Below are positions 38,988-50,271 of a DNA stretch of 64,000 nucleotides, in pieces; within the stretch, counting starts at the first letter, position 1, and each line of letters starts with the position of its first letter. A program made the translations under genes and the position numbers. The DNA comes from Acinetobacter pittii. Lineage in GTDB: Bacteria > Pseudomonadota > Gammaproteobacteria > Pseudomonadales > Moraxellaceae. The notes beneath the pieces are model-generated. The model was not told where the DNA came from, did not search any database, and was given only the letters and a program-made list of their open reading frames with translations. The DNA lies in the NCBI RefSeq assembly GCF_034067285.1, contig NZ_CP139286.1, forward strand, positions 2,852,001 to 2,916,000, written 5' to 3'.

Positions 38988-40408
38988 TCGTATTATCGAA
39001 CCGGATAAGTATGCCCTCAGGTAAAGCTTCAGCTGGTGGCCTCGCCGTGGCTGTACAAGACGCTTTGAATGATAGTAATGGCATTTGGTTAGGCTGGAAT
39101 GGCCAGCAAATTACCGATAGCGAAGCGCCAGAGTTTGAACAAGCCTCTTCTCAAGGGATTGATTACATTACCTGCCCTCTTACCCATCAACAATATGCGC
39201 AATATTACTGTGGTTTTGCAAATAAGGTTCTCTGGCCAGCAATGCATAGTCGCGAAGATCTAATTGAATATGATGCGCAAGAATATAGCACCTATCAAAA
39301 GGTCAACCGTTTGTTTGCTGAAAAGTTAAAACAGCTTGCTCAACCTGAAGATCTTATTTGGATACACGATTATCACTTTTTTAGTGTAGCACGTTACTGC
39401 CGTGAATTAGGCATGCAAAATAAAATTGGTTTCTTTTTACATATACCATTTGCTAGTCTCAATATCTGGCGCAAAATTCCAGTGGGCCGAGAATTAATTC
39501 AAGACTTGAGTCAATATGATGTTATTGGTTTACAAACCCAAATCGATCAAAATGCATGTATGCAGACTTGTCTAAATTTACTCGAAGCTCAGAAAATACA
39601 AAGTAACAGTATTAGCTACAAGAAACGTCAAATATTAATTAAGTCATACCCAATTGGTGTTCAGCCCGAAATTATACAAAAGCAAGCCCAACAAGATTTG
39701 GCGACCTCTTCTGTGTTTAATTTTGAGGAAATACCACGTCAAAAAACAATTATTGGGGTTGATCGTATTGACTATTCGAAAGGTTTGCTCGAAAGATTTA
39801 ATGCATTTGCAACCTTTTTGGAAACCAGTCCTGAATATCATGGTCTAGTTCGGCATCTTCAAGTTGCAATACCTTCTCGTACGGATATTCCAGCTTATCA
39901 GCGTTTATTCCAACGTTTTAAAACCAAGCTCGAGCTAATTAACGAAGAGTTTGCACATGAAGACTGGCGACCTGTAGATTGCTGCTATGACACGGTTCAA
40001 CACCATAATCTTATGCACATTTATCGCCATTCAGATATTTGCTGGATCAGTTCACTACGCGATGGTATGAACTTGGTCGCTAAAGAATATATTGCAGCCC
40101 AAGACCCAGAAAATCCGGGCGTACTCATTTTATCTAAATATGCTGGTGCTGCTGAGCAGATGTCTCAAGCCTTGATTGTTGATCCGCAAGATAGAGCAGC
40201 GATGATGGATGCTTTAAAAATGGCTTTAGAAATGTCTAAAACTGAGCGTATTAATCGTTACCAGCAATTGATAGAAGGATTAACATCATCTGATCTTACC
40301 CATTGGCGAAATAATTTCTTGGATGATTTAGAAAAGACACCAACTTTACTGATGAAACCTCAGCGATTATTACAAGATAGTTATCAATCGATCTATCAGG
40401 TTTTATAA
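38975..40408 (+). CDS. otsA: Trehalose-6-phosphate synthase
   Basis: GT20 glucosyltransferase joining UDP-glucose and glucose 6-phosphate. It has 477 residues. N-terminal SNRISMPSGKASAGGLAVAV, central GVDRIDYSKGLLERFNAF and C-terminal SLRDGMNLVAKEYIA are the catalytic signatures. Makes an osmoprotectant pathway with OtsB; salt or heat induction is expected from Acinetobacter literature, but no operator is visible. Confidence 0.96.
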   Translation: MSKLIVLSNRISMPSGKASAGGLAVAVQDALNDSNGIWLGWNGQQITDSEAPEFEQASSQGIDYITCPLTHQQYAQYYCGFANKVLWPAMHSREDLIEYDAQEYSTYQKVNRLFAEKLKQLAQPEDLIWIHDYHFFSVARYCRELGMQNKIGFFLHIPFASLNIWRKIPVGRELIQDLSQYDVIGLQTQIDQNACMQTCLNLLEAQKIQSNSISYKKRQILIKSYPIGVQPEIIQKQAQQDLATSSVFNFEEIPRQKTIIGVDRIDYSKGLLERFNAFATFLETSPEYHGLVRHLQVAIPSRTDIPAYQRLFQRFKTKLELINEEFAHEDWRPVDCCYDTVQHHNLMHIYRHSDICWISSLRDGMNLVAKEYIAAQDPENPGVLILSKYAGAAEQMSQALIVDPQDRAAMMDALKMALEMSKTERINRYQQLIEGLTSSDLTHWRNNFLDDLEKTPTLLMKPQRLLQDSYQSIYQVL

Positions 40409-40417
40409 ATCTAAATA

Positions 40418-40454
40418 AAAGAACATCGAGGAATTAAATTTCTCGATGTTCTTT
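40418..40454. terminator. Terminator between otsA and MFS gene
   Basis: A perfect 13-bp stem AAAGAACATCGAG / CTCGATGTTCTTT (40418-40430 with 40442-40454). The better T-tract is on the minus strand, so it mainly serves the MFS gene, perhaps both. Confidence 0.8.
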
Positions 40455-40476
40455 GAAGATCTCTATTATTTATAAA

Positions 40477-41724
40477 TTAATTTGTCTTTATTAATGTAAA
40501 ACGGTTAAGTAAAGCAATGACAAATAGCAATACAGCTACGCCTGTTAAAACAGTACTTAAACCCGTCCATTCACCAATTAAACCAATTAAAGCTGGGCCG
40601 CTTAAAGAACCCGTATAGGCAATCGTTGATACTAAAGAAAGTGCAGCTGCTTTTGGCATATTGTTTTGTCGACCAACCCGAGAAAACATCACTGGTACAA
40701 TATTAGAACAGCCTAGTCCTAACAGTGCATAACCTAATATAACTACTTGCCAGACTGGCGCAGTCACAATAATAGCCATACCAATCGCAGCCACAATTGC
40801 ACTATAAGTTACAATATTCTTTTCGCCCCATTGCTTAAGCAAAACATGACCTGCAAAACGTCCAGTGGTCATGCTAAGCGCAAAGAAAGTATAAGCTAAG
40901 CCAGCAAAAGCAGGGTTAAGCTGATATTTACTTGTTAAATAAATACCACCCCAGTCCATTGCCGCACCTTCTGATAAGAAGGCGATAAAACACATCATAC
41001 CGATAAGCAAAATAATGCCATCGGGACGATAAAATTTTTTCGGTGCTTGAGTTGTATCTTCATGTGGCTTTTCATCCTGTTCAAAAGACGTTAAACAAGA
41101 GGGAATGGCAACACCACCAATAACAAGTAAAATCATAACAACTGATAACGTACTCATTAATGGAGAAAGGCCCACTGCCAATAATGCAGTCACAAGCATA
41201 GCGCCTGTTAAGCCTCCCAAACTACACATTCCATGGAAGCTAGACATAAGAGCTCGCAAGCTATGCTTTTCTACAACCACTGCTTGTAAATTGATAGCTA
41301 CTCCAAGACATCCTGCTGCCGATCCAAAAATAAACAATGCTACAGCCATGGTCACAATGCTGCTCCACATCGTAAGGCTAGGCAATAAAACCATTAACAG
41401 CATCAATGCCAAAGCAATTAATGGACGACATCCCCAGCGCTTGACTAAAGCTCCGGTCGCAGGCATAGCAATCATTGAACCAATACCCATACAAAGCAAA
41501 AGTAAACCAAAATCGGCATGATTTAGGTTTAAACGTTGCTGTGCAAAAGGAATAAGAGGTGCCCAAGCTGCAGTCGCAAAACCTAAGCTAAAAAAGCTTA
41601 GTCGTGTTGCAAGACGTTGTGTGCTTAAGAGTGTAGCTGTATCTAAAACAGCAGGTTTGGTAAATAACATATTTCGCGAACTCACCATAAAATCATGGGC
41701 GATCCATACCAACCGATTTTCCAT
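40477..41724 (-). CDS. MFS transporter (YbjJ-like)
   Basis: Major facilitator protein, 415 residues with about 12 hydrophobic segments. Between helices 2 and 3 is the motif-A-like G-A-L-V-K-R-W-G-C-R-P loop; a central charged loop (EQDEKPHEDTTQAPKKF) separates the halves. Substrate is unknown. The start shown (41724) has AAGGG seven bases upstream, but that ribosome site lies in the 3' arm of a 13-bp hairpin. Met13 or Met19 (41670) are alternatives that would leave the hairpin clear of the start. Confidence 0.85.
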   Translation of the reverse strand: MENRLVWIAHDFMVSSRNMLFTKPAVLDTATLLSTQRLATRLSFFSLGFATAAWAPLIPFAQQRLNLNHADFGLLLLCMGIGSMIAMPATGALVKRWGCRPLIALALMLLMVLLPSLTMWSSIVTMAVALFIFGSAAGCLGVAINLQAVVVEKHSLRALMSSFHGMCSLGGLTGAMLVTALLAVGLSPLMSTLSVVMILLVIGGVAIPSCLTSFEQDEKPHEDTTQAPKKFYRPDGIILLIGMMCFIAFLSEGAAMDWGGIYLTSKYQLNPAFAGLAYTFFALSMTTGRFAGHVLLKQWGEKNIVTYSAIVAAIGMAIIVTAPVWQVVILGYALLGLGCSNIVPVMFSRVGRQNNMPKAAALSLVSTIAYTGSLSGPALIGLIGEWTGLSTVLTGVAVLLFVIALLNRFTLIKTN

Positions 41725-41727
41725 AGA

Positions 41728-41765
41728 AAAACCCTTGCCTCATTAAATTTCTAGGCAAGGGTTTT
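41728..41765 (-). promoter_or_regulatory. Perfect 13-bp hairpin over the MFS ribosome-binding site
   Basis: Arms 41728-41740 and 41753-41765 pair perfectly around a 12-nt loop; the 3' arm (minus strand) contains AAGGG followed by T's and then the ATG. It can act as a translational block or a transcription attenuator. Confidence 0.6.
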
Positions 41766-41774
41766 GTTGGCGAA

Positions 41775-41780
41775 ATTATA
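41775..41780 (-). promoter_or_regulatory. Candidate -10 box of the MFS gene
   Basis: TATAAT on the minus strand. Transcription would start near 41768, just ahead of the hairpin. The -35 is weak (T-rich). A second hairpin (AAAGCCTTA / TAAGGCTTT, 41842-41864) lies further upstream. Confidence 0.45.
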
Positions 41781-41930
41781 TCCAATTTCATAAAAAAAAC
41801 AGGGGGTGTGATACAATTTTTCTGACTTTTTTGTAACTGCCAAAGCCTTATATAGTAAGGCTTTGAATATGTTCAATTTGACAAAACTAACATTTAAGCG
41901 ATGAGTTAATTTTATTTAAATAAGCCAATA

Positions 41931-41953
41931 AAAAACCCAGCCTGAGCTGGGTT
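41931..41953 (-). terminator. Terminator after ferritin gene
   Basis: AACCCAGC / GCTGGGTT (41934-41941 with 41946-41953) with a 4-nt loop and a T-run on the minus strand, 7 bp past the stop. Confidence 0.85.
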
Positions 41954-41959
41954 CTTTTA

Positions 41960-42424
41960 TTAAATTTGAGATTGAATATAATTTTGTAAGCCAATCAACT
42001 CAATTAAACGTAATTGCTTTTCTAACCAGTATGTATGATCTTCTTCAGTATCTGATAATTGTTGACGCAACATATCACGGCTAATGTAATCGCCCTTCTC
42101 TTCACAAAGTTTGATACCTGTCGCCAACTTTTCACGAACGTGATATTCAAGCGCCAAATCAGCTTTTAAGCAAGATACAACGTCTGTACCAACGTTGATA
42201 TCTTCACGGTGCATGTTTGGTTTAGCACCTAAAAATAATACACGGCGAATGATCGCATCAGCATGAGAAGCTTCTTCTTGCATCTCATGATCAATACGTT
42301 CATAAATTTTATTTAAGCCCCAATCTTCATACATACGAGAATGGATTAGATATTGATCACGGGCAGCCAATTCTCCGCCAATGAGCATATTTAAATAGTC
42401 TATGACTTCTGGATTGCCACGCAT
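41960..42424 (-). CDS. bfr: Bacterioferritin-family iron storage protein (FtnA/BfrA type, lacks heme Met)
   Basis: Ferritin-like 4-helix bundle, 154 residues. Ferroxidase ligands are present: E18, E51, H54, E93, E127, H130. The residue aligned with heme-ligand Met52 of E. coli Bfr is Ala52 (sequence [11 protein letters not shown]), so heme binding is unlikely. Overall it resembles Pseudomonas FtnA (formerly BfrA) more than BfrB. It stores iron in the cytoplasm. No convincing Fur box is seen upstream. Confidence 0.9.
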   Translation of the reverse strand: MRGNPEVIDYLNMLIGGELAARDQYLIHSRMYEDWGLNKIYERIDHEMQEEASHADAIIRRVLFLGAKPNMHREDINVGTDVVSCLKADLALEYHVREKLATGIKLCEEKGDYISRDMLRQQLSDTEEDHTYWLEKQLRLIELIGLQNYIQSQI

Positions 42425-42565
42425 AATAAATCTCCTATCGTATGAGAACTATTATGGGCAATCTTAAAAGTGATTGCAAAACAAAAAATAGTTAAGTTTA
42501 TGATTTTTATCAAATTAAAATGAGAAACATACGCATTTGCAGTTTAAGTTATTTAAATTTTCTCT

Positions 42566-42609
42566 GCAAAAAGAAACGCTTGTCCGATTTATTAGCTCAG
42601 ACAAGCGTT
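42566..42609 (-). terminator. Terminator after ligA
   Basis: A 10-bp stem AACGCTTGTC / GACAAGCGTT (42575-42584 with 42600-42609) with a 15-nt loop; the minus strand continues TTTCTTTTT. It lies about 70 bp past the ligA stop. The rest of the 252-bp gap up to the ferritin gene is AT-rich, with the ferritin promoter presumably at its left end. Confidence 0.7.
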
Positions 42610-42676
42610 AAAATAAGGCACAAACCATCAATTTATAAATTTGTAACTAAAATCAATGGTTCTTATTTCGGTAGAT

Positions 42677-44767
<2,091 letters not shown>

Positions 44768-44810
44768 CTAGATATGTTGCAATTATCGCAACGAACGTAA
44801 AAAATTAAAA

Positions 44811-45857
44811 CTAGGCAGTGGCCTGTGCCGGACGATAATCAATCACATGATGACGCCAGTGCTCTTTCAACTGTGGCGTAAATTCAAGATTATTTTCATC
44901 GTAAACTTTGCCATCGATTTCGCGAGCAATTAGACCCGCAATACTCGCCATCATATCAAAACCAGTCACGGCTTTACTGTTTGGAAGCGCAAGGAAAAAT
45001 GCCAACCCTTGAACTTGTTCGGTAGATAAAGTTTCAAGATCAAACCCAGCTGGCCCATTGTCTGTCATACGTAATACAGAGAACATGAGTACACTCGGCT
45101 CATCCGTATTTTCATAACGATGGAAACATGACATTTCGCCGTAACGTAAACCATATTTTAACAGCACTTTAAGGGCTTTATCGCCAGACAAAGCACGACG
45201 AGGGTTTGGATACACATTTAACGCAATAATCTGTTCAGCCATCGCCAATGCACTTTCATCATCATAGCGTTGCTGTTCATGTAAATGCACATCCAGAATA
45301 TTGCTCTCGCCTTCAAATTCAGCAATTTTGGCAGTTTCAATATTCGGGTTTAAACTCAACTCAGGCTCAGCTTTTTCGCTTTCAGCTTCCAGACTTTCTT
45401 GTGCTAAAGCTTCAGCTTCCGGTTTCACAGAAACTGCATCGACCAACTCAACTGAACCATTTGTAGTAATAGCAGAGCTTGTTACTTCTTCTTCAGCTTT
45501 AATTTCTTCTACAGAAGCATTTTCAACAACTGGTGGAGTTTGTTCAGTTTGAATTGTTTTAGCGAGTTCTACAGACTCAATTTCTGCTTGTTTTGTTTCA
45601 GGAACTTGTGAGGGTGCAGCTCCGCTTAAAGTCGGTTCTACTCGCTCAGCACTAGTCACCGCTACAGATTCAGCTTCAGTTTTCTCAAGCTGATCTCTTA
45701 CATGTCTAGGTATAACCGGTTGATTACTATCAGGATTAATATGTAAATCACTGTCTAATGAGGGTTCAGCATGGTTTGGCTTTTTTAAAATCATTTTTAA
45801 GCCAATTAGCATAATTATAATGGCAACAACGATGCCAATAATCGTATTGATTTCCAT
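44811..45857 (-). CDS. zipA: Cell division protein ZipA
   Basis: Tethers FtsZ to the inner membrane. It has 348 residues: N-terminal membrane segment (about 4-23, TIIGIVVAIIIMLIGLKMIL), a long acidic Glu/Ala/Val/Thr-rich linker (about 40-195) in place of the Pro/Gln linker of E. coli, then the C-terminal FtsZ-binding domain (ILDVHLHEQQRYDDESALAMAEQI... to DYRPAQ). The stop is one base after its own operon neighbour: smc ends at 45859 directly upstream, so smc-zipA is one transcript. Confidence 0.93.
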   Translation of the reverse strand: MEINTIIGIVVAIIIMLIGLKMILKKPNHAEPSLDSDLHINPDSNQPVIPRHVRDQLEKTEAESVAVTSAERVEPTLSGAAPSQVPETKQAEIESVELAKTIQTEQTPPVVENASVEEIKAEEEVTSSAITTNGSVELVDAVSVKPEAEALAQESLEAESEKAEPELSLNPNIETAKIAEFEGESNILDVHLHEQQRYDDESALAMAEQIIALNVYPNPRRALSGDKALKVLLKYGLRYGEMSCFHRYENTDEPSVLMFSVLRMTDNGPAGFDLETLSTEQVQGLAFFLALPNSKAVTGFDMMASIAGLIAREIDGKVYDENNLEFTPQLKEHWRHHVIDYRPAQATA

Positions 45858-45858
45858 T

Positions 45859-48800
45859 CTATGACTCCGAAACTAACCCGTATTCTTTTGCCTGTTCTAA
45901 ATCGACAGTGACTAATTTTGATGTACCCGGTTCAGGCATGGTCACACCCAACAAATCAGTTGCCATGGTCATCGCCAGCTTATTATGTGTAATGTAAATG
46001 AATTGTACATGTTCAGAAAGCTCTTTTACCAAATTACAATATCTCTGAACATTCGCATCGTCGAGTGGTGCGTCCACTTCATCTAATACACAAAACGGTG
46101 CCGGATTTAATCTAAAAATTGCAAATACCAATGCTAACGCTGTTAGAGCCTTTTCTCCACCGGAAAGTAATGCTAGAGAACTATTTTTTTTGCCCGGTGG
46201 TCTTGCCATCAGTTTAACACCAGATTGCCAGTCATCTTCAAGACTTAAACTCGCTTCTCCACCATTAAAGACCTTTGGAAACAGATTTTGCAACTCTTGA
46301 TTAATTCGATCAAAAGTTGTCATAAACAACTTACGGGTTTCCTGATCAATGCTTTTCATCGCATCTTTTAGTTGGGTTACCGTATTTTCCAAATCTTGGA
46401 TCTGGTGGCTCAGCTCATCAAAACGCAGAGAAACTTCCTCAAATTCTTGTGAAGCAGCAAGGTTAACCGCACCGATTTTTTCAAACTGTTTCTGTACTTT
46501 TTCCAGTTTTTGCTGATGCTCGGTTAAATCTATTTGTAAGCCCTTTTGAATCTCGGCATTTAGTTCTTTAAGCTGTTCTTGATAATGTTCACGGTCTGAC
46601 TTAGCTGCTTGCCATGCTAACCGTTTCTGTTCAAGTTGTTCTCTAAGCTGCTCATCTTTTTGTTGATATTGATGACGCTGATCTGTCAGTGTTTGTTGCT
46701 TTTCCTGCACACTATTGAGTTCAAGCTGCCACTCATTCCAGTTCTTTTGCAACTTTTCAGTTTGAGCAAATTGCTGCTGAAATTCTGACTCAAGGTTTGG
46801 TAACTCTAACTGAATAGGGTCAACAAACTTTTTCGCTTGTTCCATTTGAGCGGTAATTTGCTGATATTGGCTCTGCAAGAACGAGATATCTTTTTCAAGC
46901 AACTCAATCTGTTGAGAAGTCTGCGTACTATTACGGCGTAAAATTTCACGTTCTTGCTGCTGATGTTGTAGAACTTGTTGCTGTTCTTCTAACTGCTCTG
47001 TTAACTCATCTACCCGAAATTGCAAAGTTTTATAGTCAGGTAAGATGGTTTCGAGCTTGATTGCCAATGCATGCAAATCAATTTCAAGATCGTCTTTTTG
47101 CATCGCATCTTCTTCAAGCTGCATGTCTAACTGACCAAGTTGATCTTTCAATTGTTGTTTTTGCAATAAAAATGCTTGGGCTGCGGTTTGTTGTTTAGCA
47201 ATTTGTACATCCAGCTGTTGCAAGTCTTTTTGTTTTTGTTTCACCACTTGCTGTTTGTGCTGCACATCAGCCTGTAACTGCCCTAACTCATCCTTTTGCT
47301 GTACTACAATCTGATCTAATGCTTGTAATTCAGGTTGTTGCTTTTCAAGAGTTTGTTCAATTTCATCTAAACGAATACGATGGCTCAGTATACCTTGTGC
47401 ACTTTGACTCTCGTCATCATACATAAGGGCAATCACCCAATCCTGCCCAACATGATAGCCATCTAAGGTCAAAATAGATTGACCATGTTCCAGCTGTTTT
47501 TGCTCATTCAAAGCATGAGCCAAATCTTGTGCAATCGCTACATTTGAAAATATTGATAGCTGTGGCGAAGCAATCCAGTCATTTAAACAGGCCAAATTCC
47601 CCTTAAATTTACTTATTTGCTCGGAAGGTTTTAACTGACGAGCAATTCCTTCCTGAAAGGCTTGTTCAGTTTCAACAATATGCGCCTGCAACCATTTTGC
47701 TAAAAACTTCTCAACAATCTGCGCATGCGGTTTACCTTGCTCAGTTAACTGTAGAGCCTGCATTAAACGTAGCGCATCTTGATGTTGCTTTGGGCTTTGC
47801 TTTGCAACCAGCTGACTTAAATTTTTCTGCTCTGATAATAAAACCTGAATTTCGGTTTTCAGAGTTTGTTGTTGATTTTTACTTAACTGATGTTGCTGTT
47901 GAGATTGCTCTAAACTTAGCAATTGTTGCTCAATTTCAGTTTCAAGCGTCGCTATTTCGCCACATAACTGTTGTTGTAATTGCTCAAGCTCGCTCTGCTC
48001 ATCTTCATGAACGTGTGATTGAATTTGGCTTGCTTGATGTTGCAATGTTTCTTTTTGCTGCTCAAGTCGCTGAACATTTTTGCCCAACTGCTCAATTTGA
48101 GCTGACATCTGCATTTTTTGCTGCTGTTGTTTTTCAACCTGAGCTTTGATTTGGTCAAACTGTTGTTGTGCTTGTTTTTGCTGAGATTGTAAATTAGCAA
48201 AGTTTTGTTCAGCTTCAGTAGCTGTATGCTCAATTCCAGTTAAAGCTTCGGTTTGCTCTTCTAGCTGACTATTCAGTGTTTCAAGTTGCAATTCAGAAAG
48301 CTGTAAACGTTCTTTAGTTTGGAATTTTTGCTGCTCTAACTGAACGAGAGTCATACTATTTTGCTGGTATAGACTCTGTTTTTGCTCTAGAGTCATTTTC
48401 AGTTCAGACAGTTTCTTTTCAGCTTGTTGCCATTCTTGTTGTAGCGGTGAAGATTGCTGAATAAGTCGCTGAAATAAAGCACTGGTTGATTCTAAATCAT
48501 GTTCAATTGTACTTAATTCTGAGCGGACTAATTTAAAGGTTTCACCCAGTTCATTCATTTGAACTGTATATTCTTCTTGTAGGCGTACACTTTTATCTGC
48601 CTGAAAAGACAAAATTTCAATTTTTAGAGTACGAATCTGGCTTTCTAACGTTTTATATTGAACTGCCGCTTCTGACTGGCGTTTAAGCGTTTTAAGCTGC
48701 GATTTTAACTCAAGCGCAATATCTTCTAAACGTGAAAGGTTTTGCTCGGTATGTTCAAGATGTTGCAATGTTTCGCGTCGACGCGCTTGATAGCGTGAAA

Positions 48801-49308
48801 CACCTGCCGCCTCTTCAATAAAAACACGCATTTCTTCTGGCTTGGCGTCAACCAAACGGTTAATCATGCCTTGTTCAATCACCGCATAAGAACGCGGCCC
48901 TAAGCCTGTTCCTAAGAAAATATCGGTAATATCACGACGGCGGCAACGAGTACCATTTAAGAAATATTCGGACTTTCCTTCACGAGTAACCTGACGGCGA
49001 ACGGCTAATTCATTATAAGCATTATAAGACCCGCCCAATTTACCATAGGTATTATCAAAGCGTAGCTCAACACTGGCCACACCAACGGGTTTGCGCTTGG
49101 ATGTTCCTGTAAAAATAACATCTTGCATGCTACCACCACGGAGTTGACGGGCATTTGATTCACCCATCACCCAGCGGATCGCATCGATTACATTGGATTT
49201 GCCACAACCGTTTGGGCCAACCACTGCTGTGCGGTTCGCCTTAAAATTTAAAGTTGTACTATCTGCAAAAGATTTAAAGCCGGAAAGTTTTAAACTGCTT
49301 AAACGCAT
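45859..49308 (-). CDS. smc: Chromosome segregation protein SMC
   Basis: ATPase of the bacterial condensin. It has 1149 residues: Walker A GPNGCGKSN at 31-39, two very Gln/Glu-rich coiled-coil arms, a hinge near residues 500-630, the LSGGEKALTALAL signature and Walker B CVLDEVDAPLDD near the C-terminus. It works with ScpA and ScpB, encoded at 30.7-32.1 kb. It is followed by zipA (1-bp gap) and preceded by the GntR gene (10-bp gap). The unusually Gln-rich arms are ordinary for Acinetobacter-like codon use. Confidence 0.97.
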   Translation of the reverse strand: MRLSSLKLSGFKSFADSTTLNFKANRTAVVGPNGCGKSNVIDAIRWVMGESNARQLRGGSMQDVIFTGTSKRKPVGVASVELRFDNTYGKLGGSYNAYNELAVRRQVTREGKSEYFLNGTRCRRRDITDIFLGTGLGPRSYAVIEQGMINRLVDAKPEEMRVFIEEAAGVSRYQARRRETLQHLEHTEQNLSRLEDIALELKSQLKTLKRQSEAAVQYKTLESQIRTLKIEILSFQADKSVRLQEEYTVQMNELGETFKLVRSELSTIEHDLESTSALFQRLIQQSSPLQQEWQQAEKKLSELKMTLEQKQSLYQQNSMTLVQLEQQKFQTKERLQLSELQLETLNSQLEEQTEALTGIEHTATEAEQNFANLQSQQKQAQQQFDQIKAQVEKQQQQKMQMSAQIEQLGKNVQRLEQQKETLQHQASQIQSHVHEDEQSELEQLQQQLCGEIATLETEIEQQLLSLEQSQQQHQLSKNQQQTLKTEIQVLLSEQKNLSQLVAKQSPKQHQDALRLMQALQLTEQGKPHAQIVEKFLAKWLQAHIVETEQAFQEGIARQLKPSEQISKFKGNLACLNDWIASPQLSIFSNVAIAQDLAHALNEQKQLEHGQSILTLDGYHVGQDWVIALMYDDESQSAQGILSHRIRLDEIEQTLEKQQPELQALDQIVVQQKDELGQLQADVQHKQQVVKQKQKDLQQLDVQIAKQQTAAQAFLLQKQQLKDQLGQLDMQLEEDAMQKDDLEIDLHALAIKLETILPDYKTLQFRVDELTEQLEEQQQVLQHQQQEREILRRNSTQTSQQIELLEKDISFLQSQYQQITAQMEQAKKFVDPIQLELPNLESEFQQQFAQTEKLQKNWNEWQLELNSVQEKQQTLTDQRHQYQQKDEQLREQLEQKRLAWQAAKSDREHYQEQLKELNAEIQKGLQIDLTEHQQKLEKVQKQFEKIGAVNLAASQEFEEVSLRFDELSHQIQDLENTVTQLKDAMKSIDQETRKLFMTTFDRINQELQNLFPKVFNGGEASLSLEDDWQSGVKLMARPPGKKNSSLALLSGGEKALTALALVFAIFRLNPAPFCVLDEVDAPLDDANVQRYCNLVKELSEHVQFIYITHNKLAMTMATDLLGVTMPEPGTSKLVTVDLEQAKEYGLVSES

Positions 49309-49318
49309 AATGCCCTAA

Positions 49319-50014
49319 CTAGCGGCGTGAGCGTCTTGCCCAGGCCAATTCAATCTGTTTCATTCGTGTCAGCGATTCCAACACAAGGTTACGTAAGTGT
49401 CGACAAAAATCTTCCATAAATAAAGCGGCTTGTTGTGATTTTCGGATTAAAATTGCATCAGTCACGAGTTTAAATAATGCAAATGCTTCTTGCAGTTCAC
49501 GCTTAGAGGTATTTAAGGTCAAAAAATAACTACGACGTAATGAAGGCAATAGCTCTTTATAAAACTTCATTAGATAAGGATTACCGACCATATCTTGCTG
49601 TTCAGCTAAATATTGGAAGACCCCATCATAAAATTTTTCGATATCCCCTGCTTTAACATGCTCAAGAAGTTGTTCTAACAATAGCTGCAATTGATCAGCT
49701 TCATGCGCACGCCATGTTTCACTCATACGTTGTACGATATGCCCCAATATCATCATATTTGTATCAAACAGTGCTTTAACTTGTTGTGCAGACATTTCTG
49801 AGACAATTGCCCCGCGGCGTGGAAATATCTCAATTAAATGAGTACGCTCTAATAATAACAATGCTTCACGAACCGACCCTCGGCTGACGTCAAGTTCTTT
49901 GGCAATACGAAGCTCTTGAATACGTTCGCCTTCAACCAGTTCGCCACTAATAATCTGTTCGCTAATATATTTGACAATTTGCTCAGAAAGACTTTCTGTC
50001 TCTTCGAGATTCAT
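49319..50014 (-). CDS. GntR-family regulator (FCD/FadR-type)
   Basis: A 231-residue regulator: winged helix-turn-helix (about 8-75; ERIQELRIAKELDVSRGSVREALLLLERTHLIEIFPRRGAIV) and an all-helical C-terminal effector domain. The effector is not recognisable, and the Asp/His metal triad typical of FCD proteins is not obvious. It precedes smc by 10 bp on the same strand, so condensin and ZipA may be transcribed from its promoter. A perfect TTGTC-T-GACAA palindrome 90 bp upstream is a likely self-operator. Confidence 0.88.
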   Translation of the reverse strand: MNLEETESLSEQIVKYISEQIISGELVEGERIQELRIAKELDVSRGSVREALLLLERTHLIEIFPRRGAIVSEMSAQQVKALFDTNMMILGHIVQRMSETWRAHEADQLQLLLEQLLEHVKAGDIEKFYDGVFQYLAEQQDMVGNPYLMKFYKELLPSLRRSYFLTLNTSKRELQEAFALFKLVTDAILIRKSQQAALFMEDFCRHLRNLVLESLTRMKQIELAWARRSRR

Positions 50015-50103
50015 AAATCACCCGCTACTTTTTATATGCATTAATCCATGCTTTTCTTTCGCATCCTTGTTTTTAACTGATCCCATCGATTAAAAACTAT
50101 GTC

Positions 50104-50116
50104 ATTGTCTGACAAT
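50104..50116. promoter_or_regulatory. Putative GntR operator upstream of the GntR-smc-zipA operon
   Basis: ATTGTC-T-GACAAT, a perfect 6-1-6 palindrome, 90 bp upstream of the GntR start. The half-site spacing matches the T-N-G-T-N3-A-C-N-A pattern of FCD-type GntR operators. Minus-strand TTGTCA within it could also serve as a -35. Confidence 0.5.
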
Positions 50117-50203
50117 TTCATTGCATTTTAAGCCAACTCATTTAAAAACAATACTAAAATCAGATGAATAAAAGCTTCGAATATTCTTATATTTCATTAA
50201 TAA

Positions 50204-50233
50204 AAAAAGCTCAAATTTCTAAAAATTCAAGCT
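50204..50233 (-). terminator. Terminator after the TSUP permease gene
   Basis: An 11-bp stem AGCTTGAATTT / AAATTTGAGCT with two wobble pairs and a 4-nt loop, then seven T's on the minus strand, about 40 bp past the stop. Confidence 0.7.
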
Positions 50234-50271
50234 ATTACATAATCTTCTTACTAAAACTAATAAGTTAGTTT

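Noticed and set aside
42425..42540. Fur box upstream of the ferritin gene
   Set aside because: AT-rich stretches resemble parts of the GATAAT consensus but no 19-bp match is convincing.
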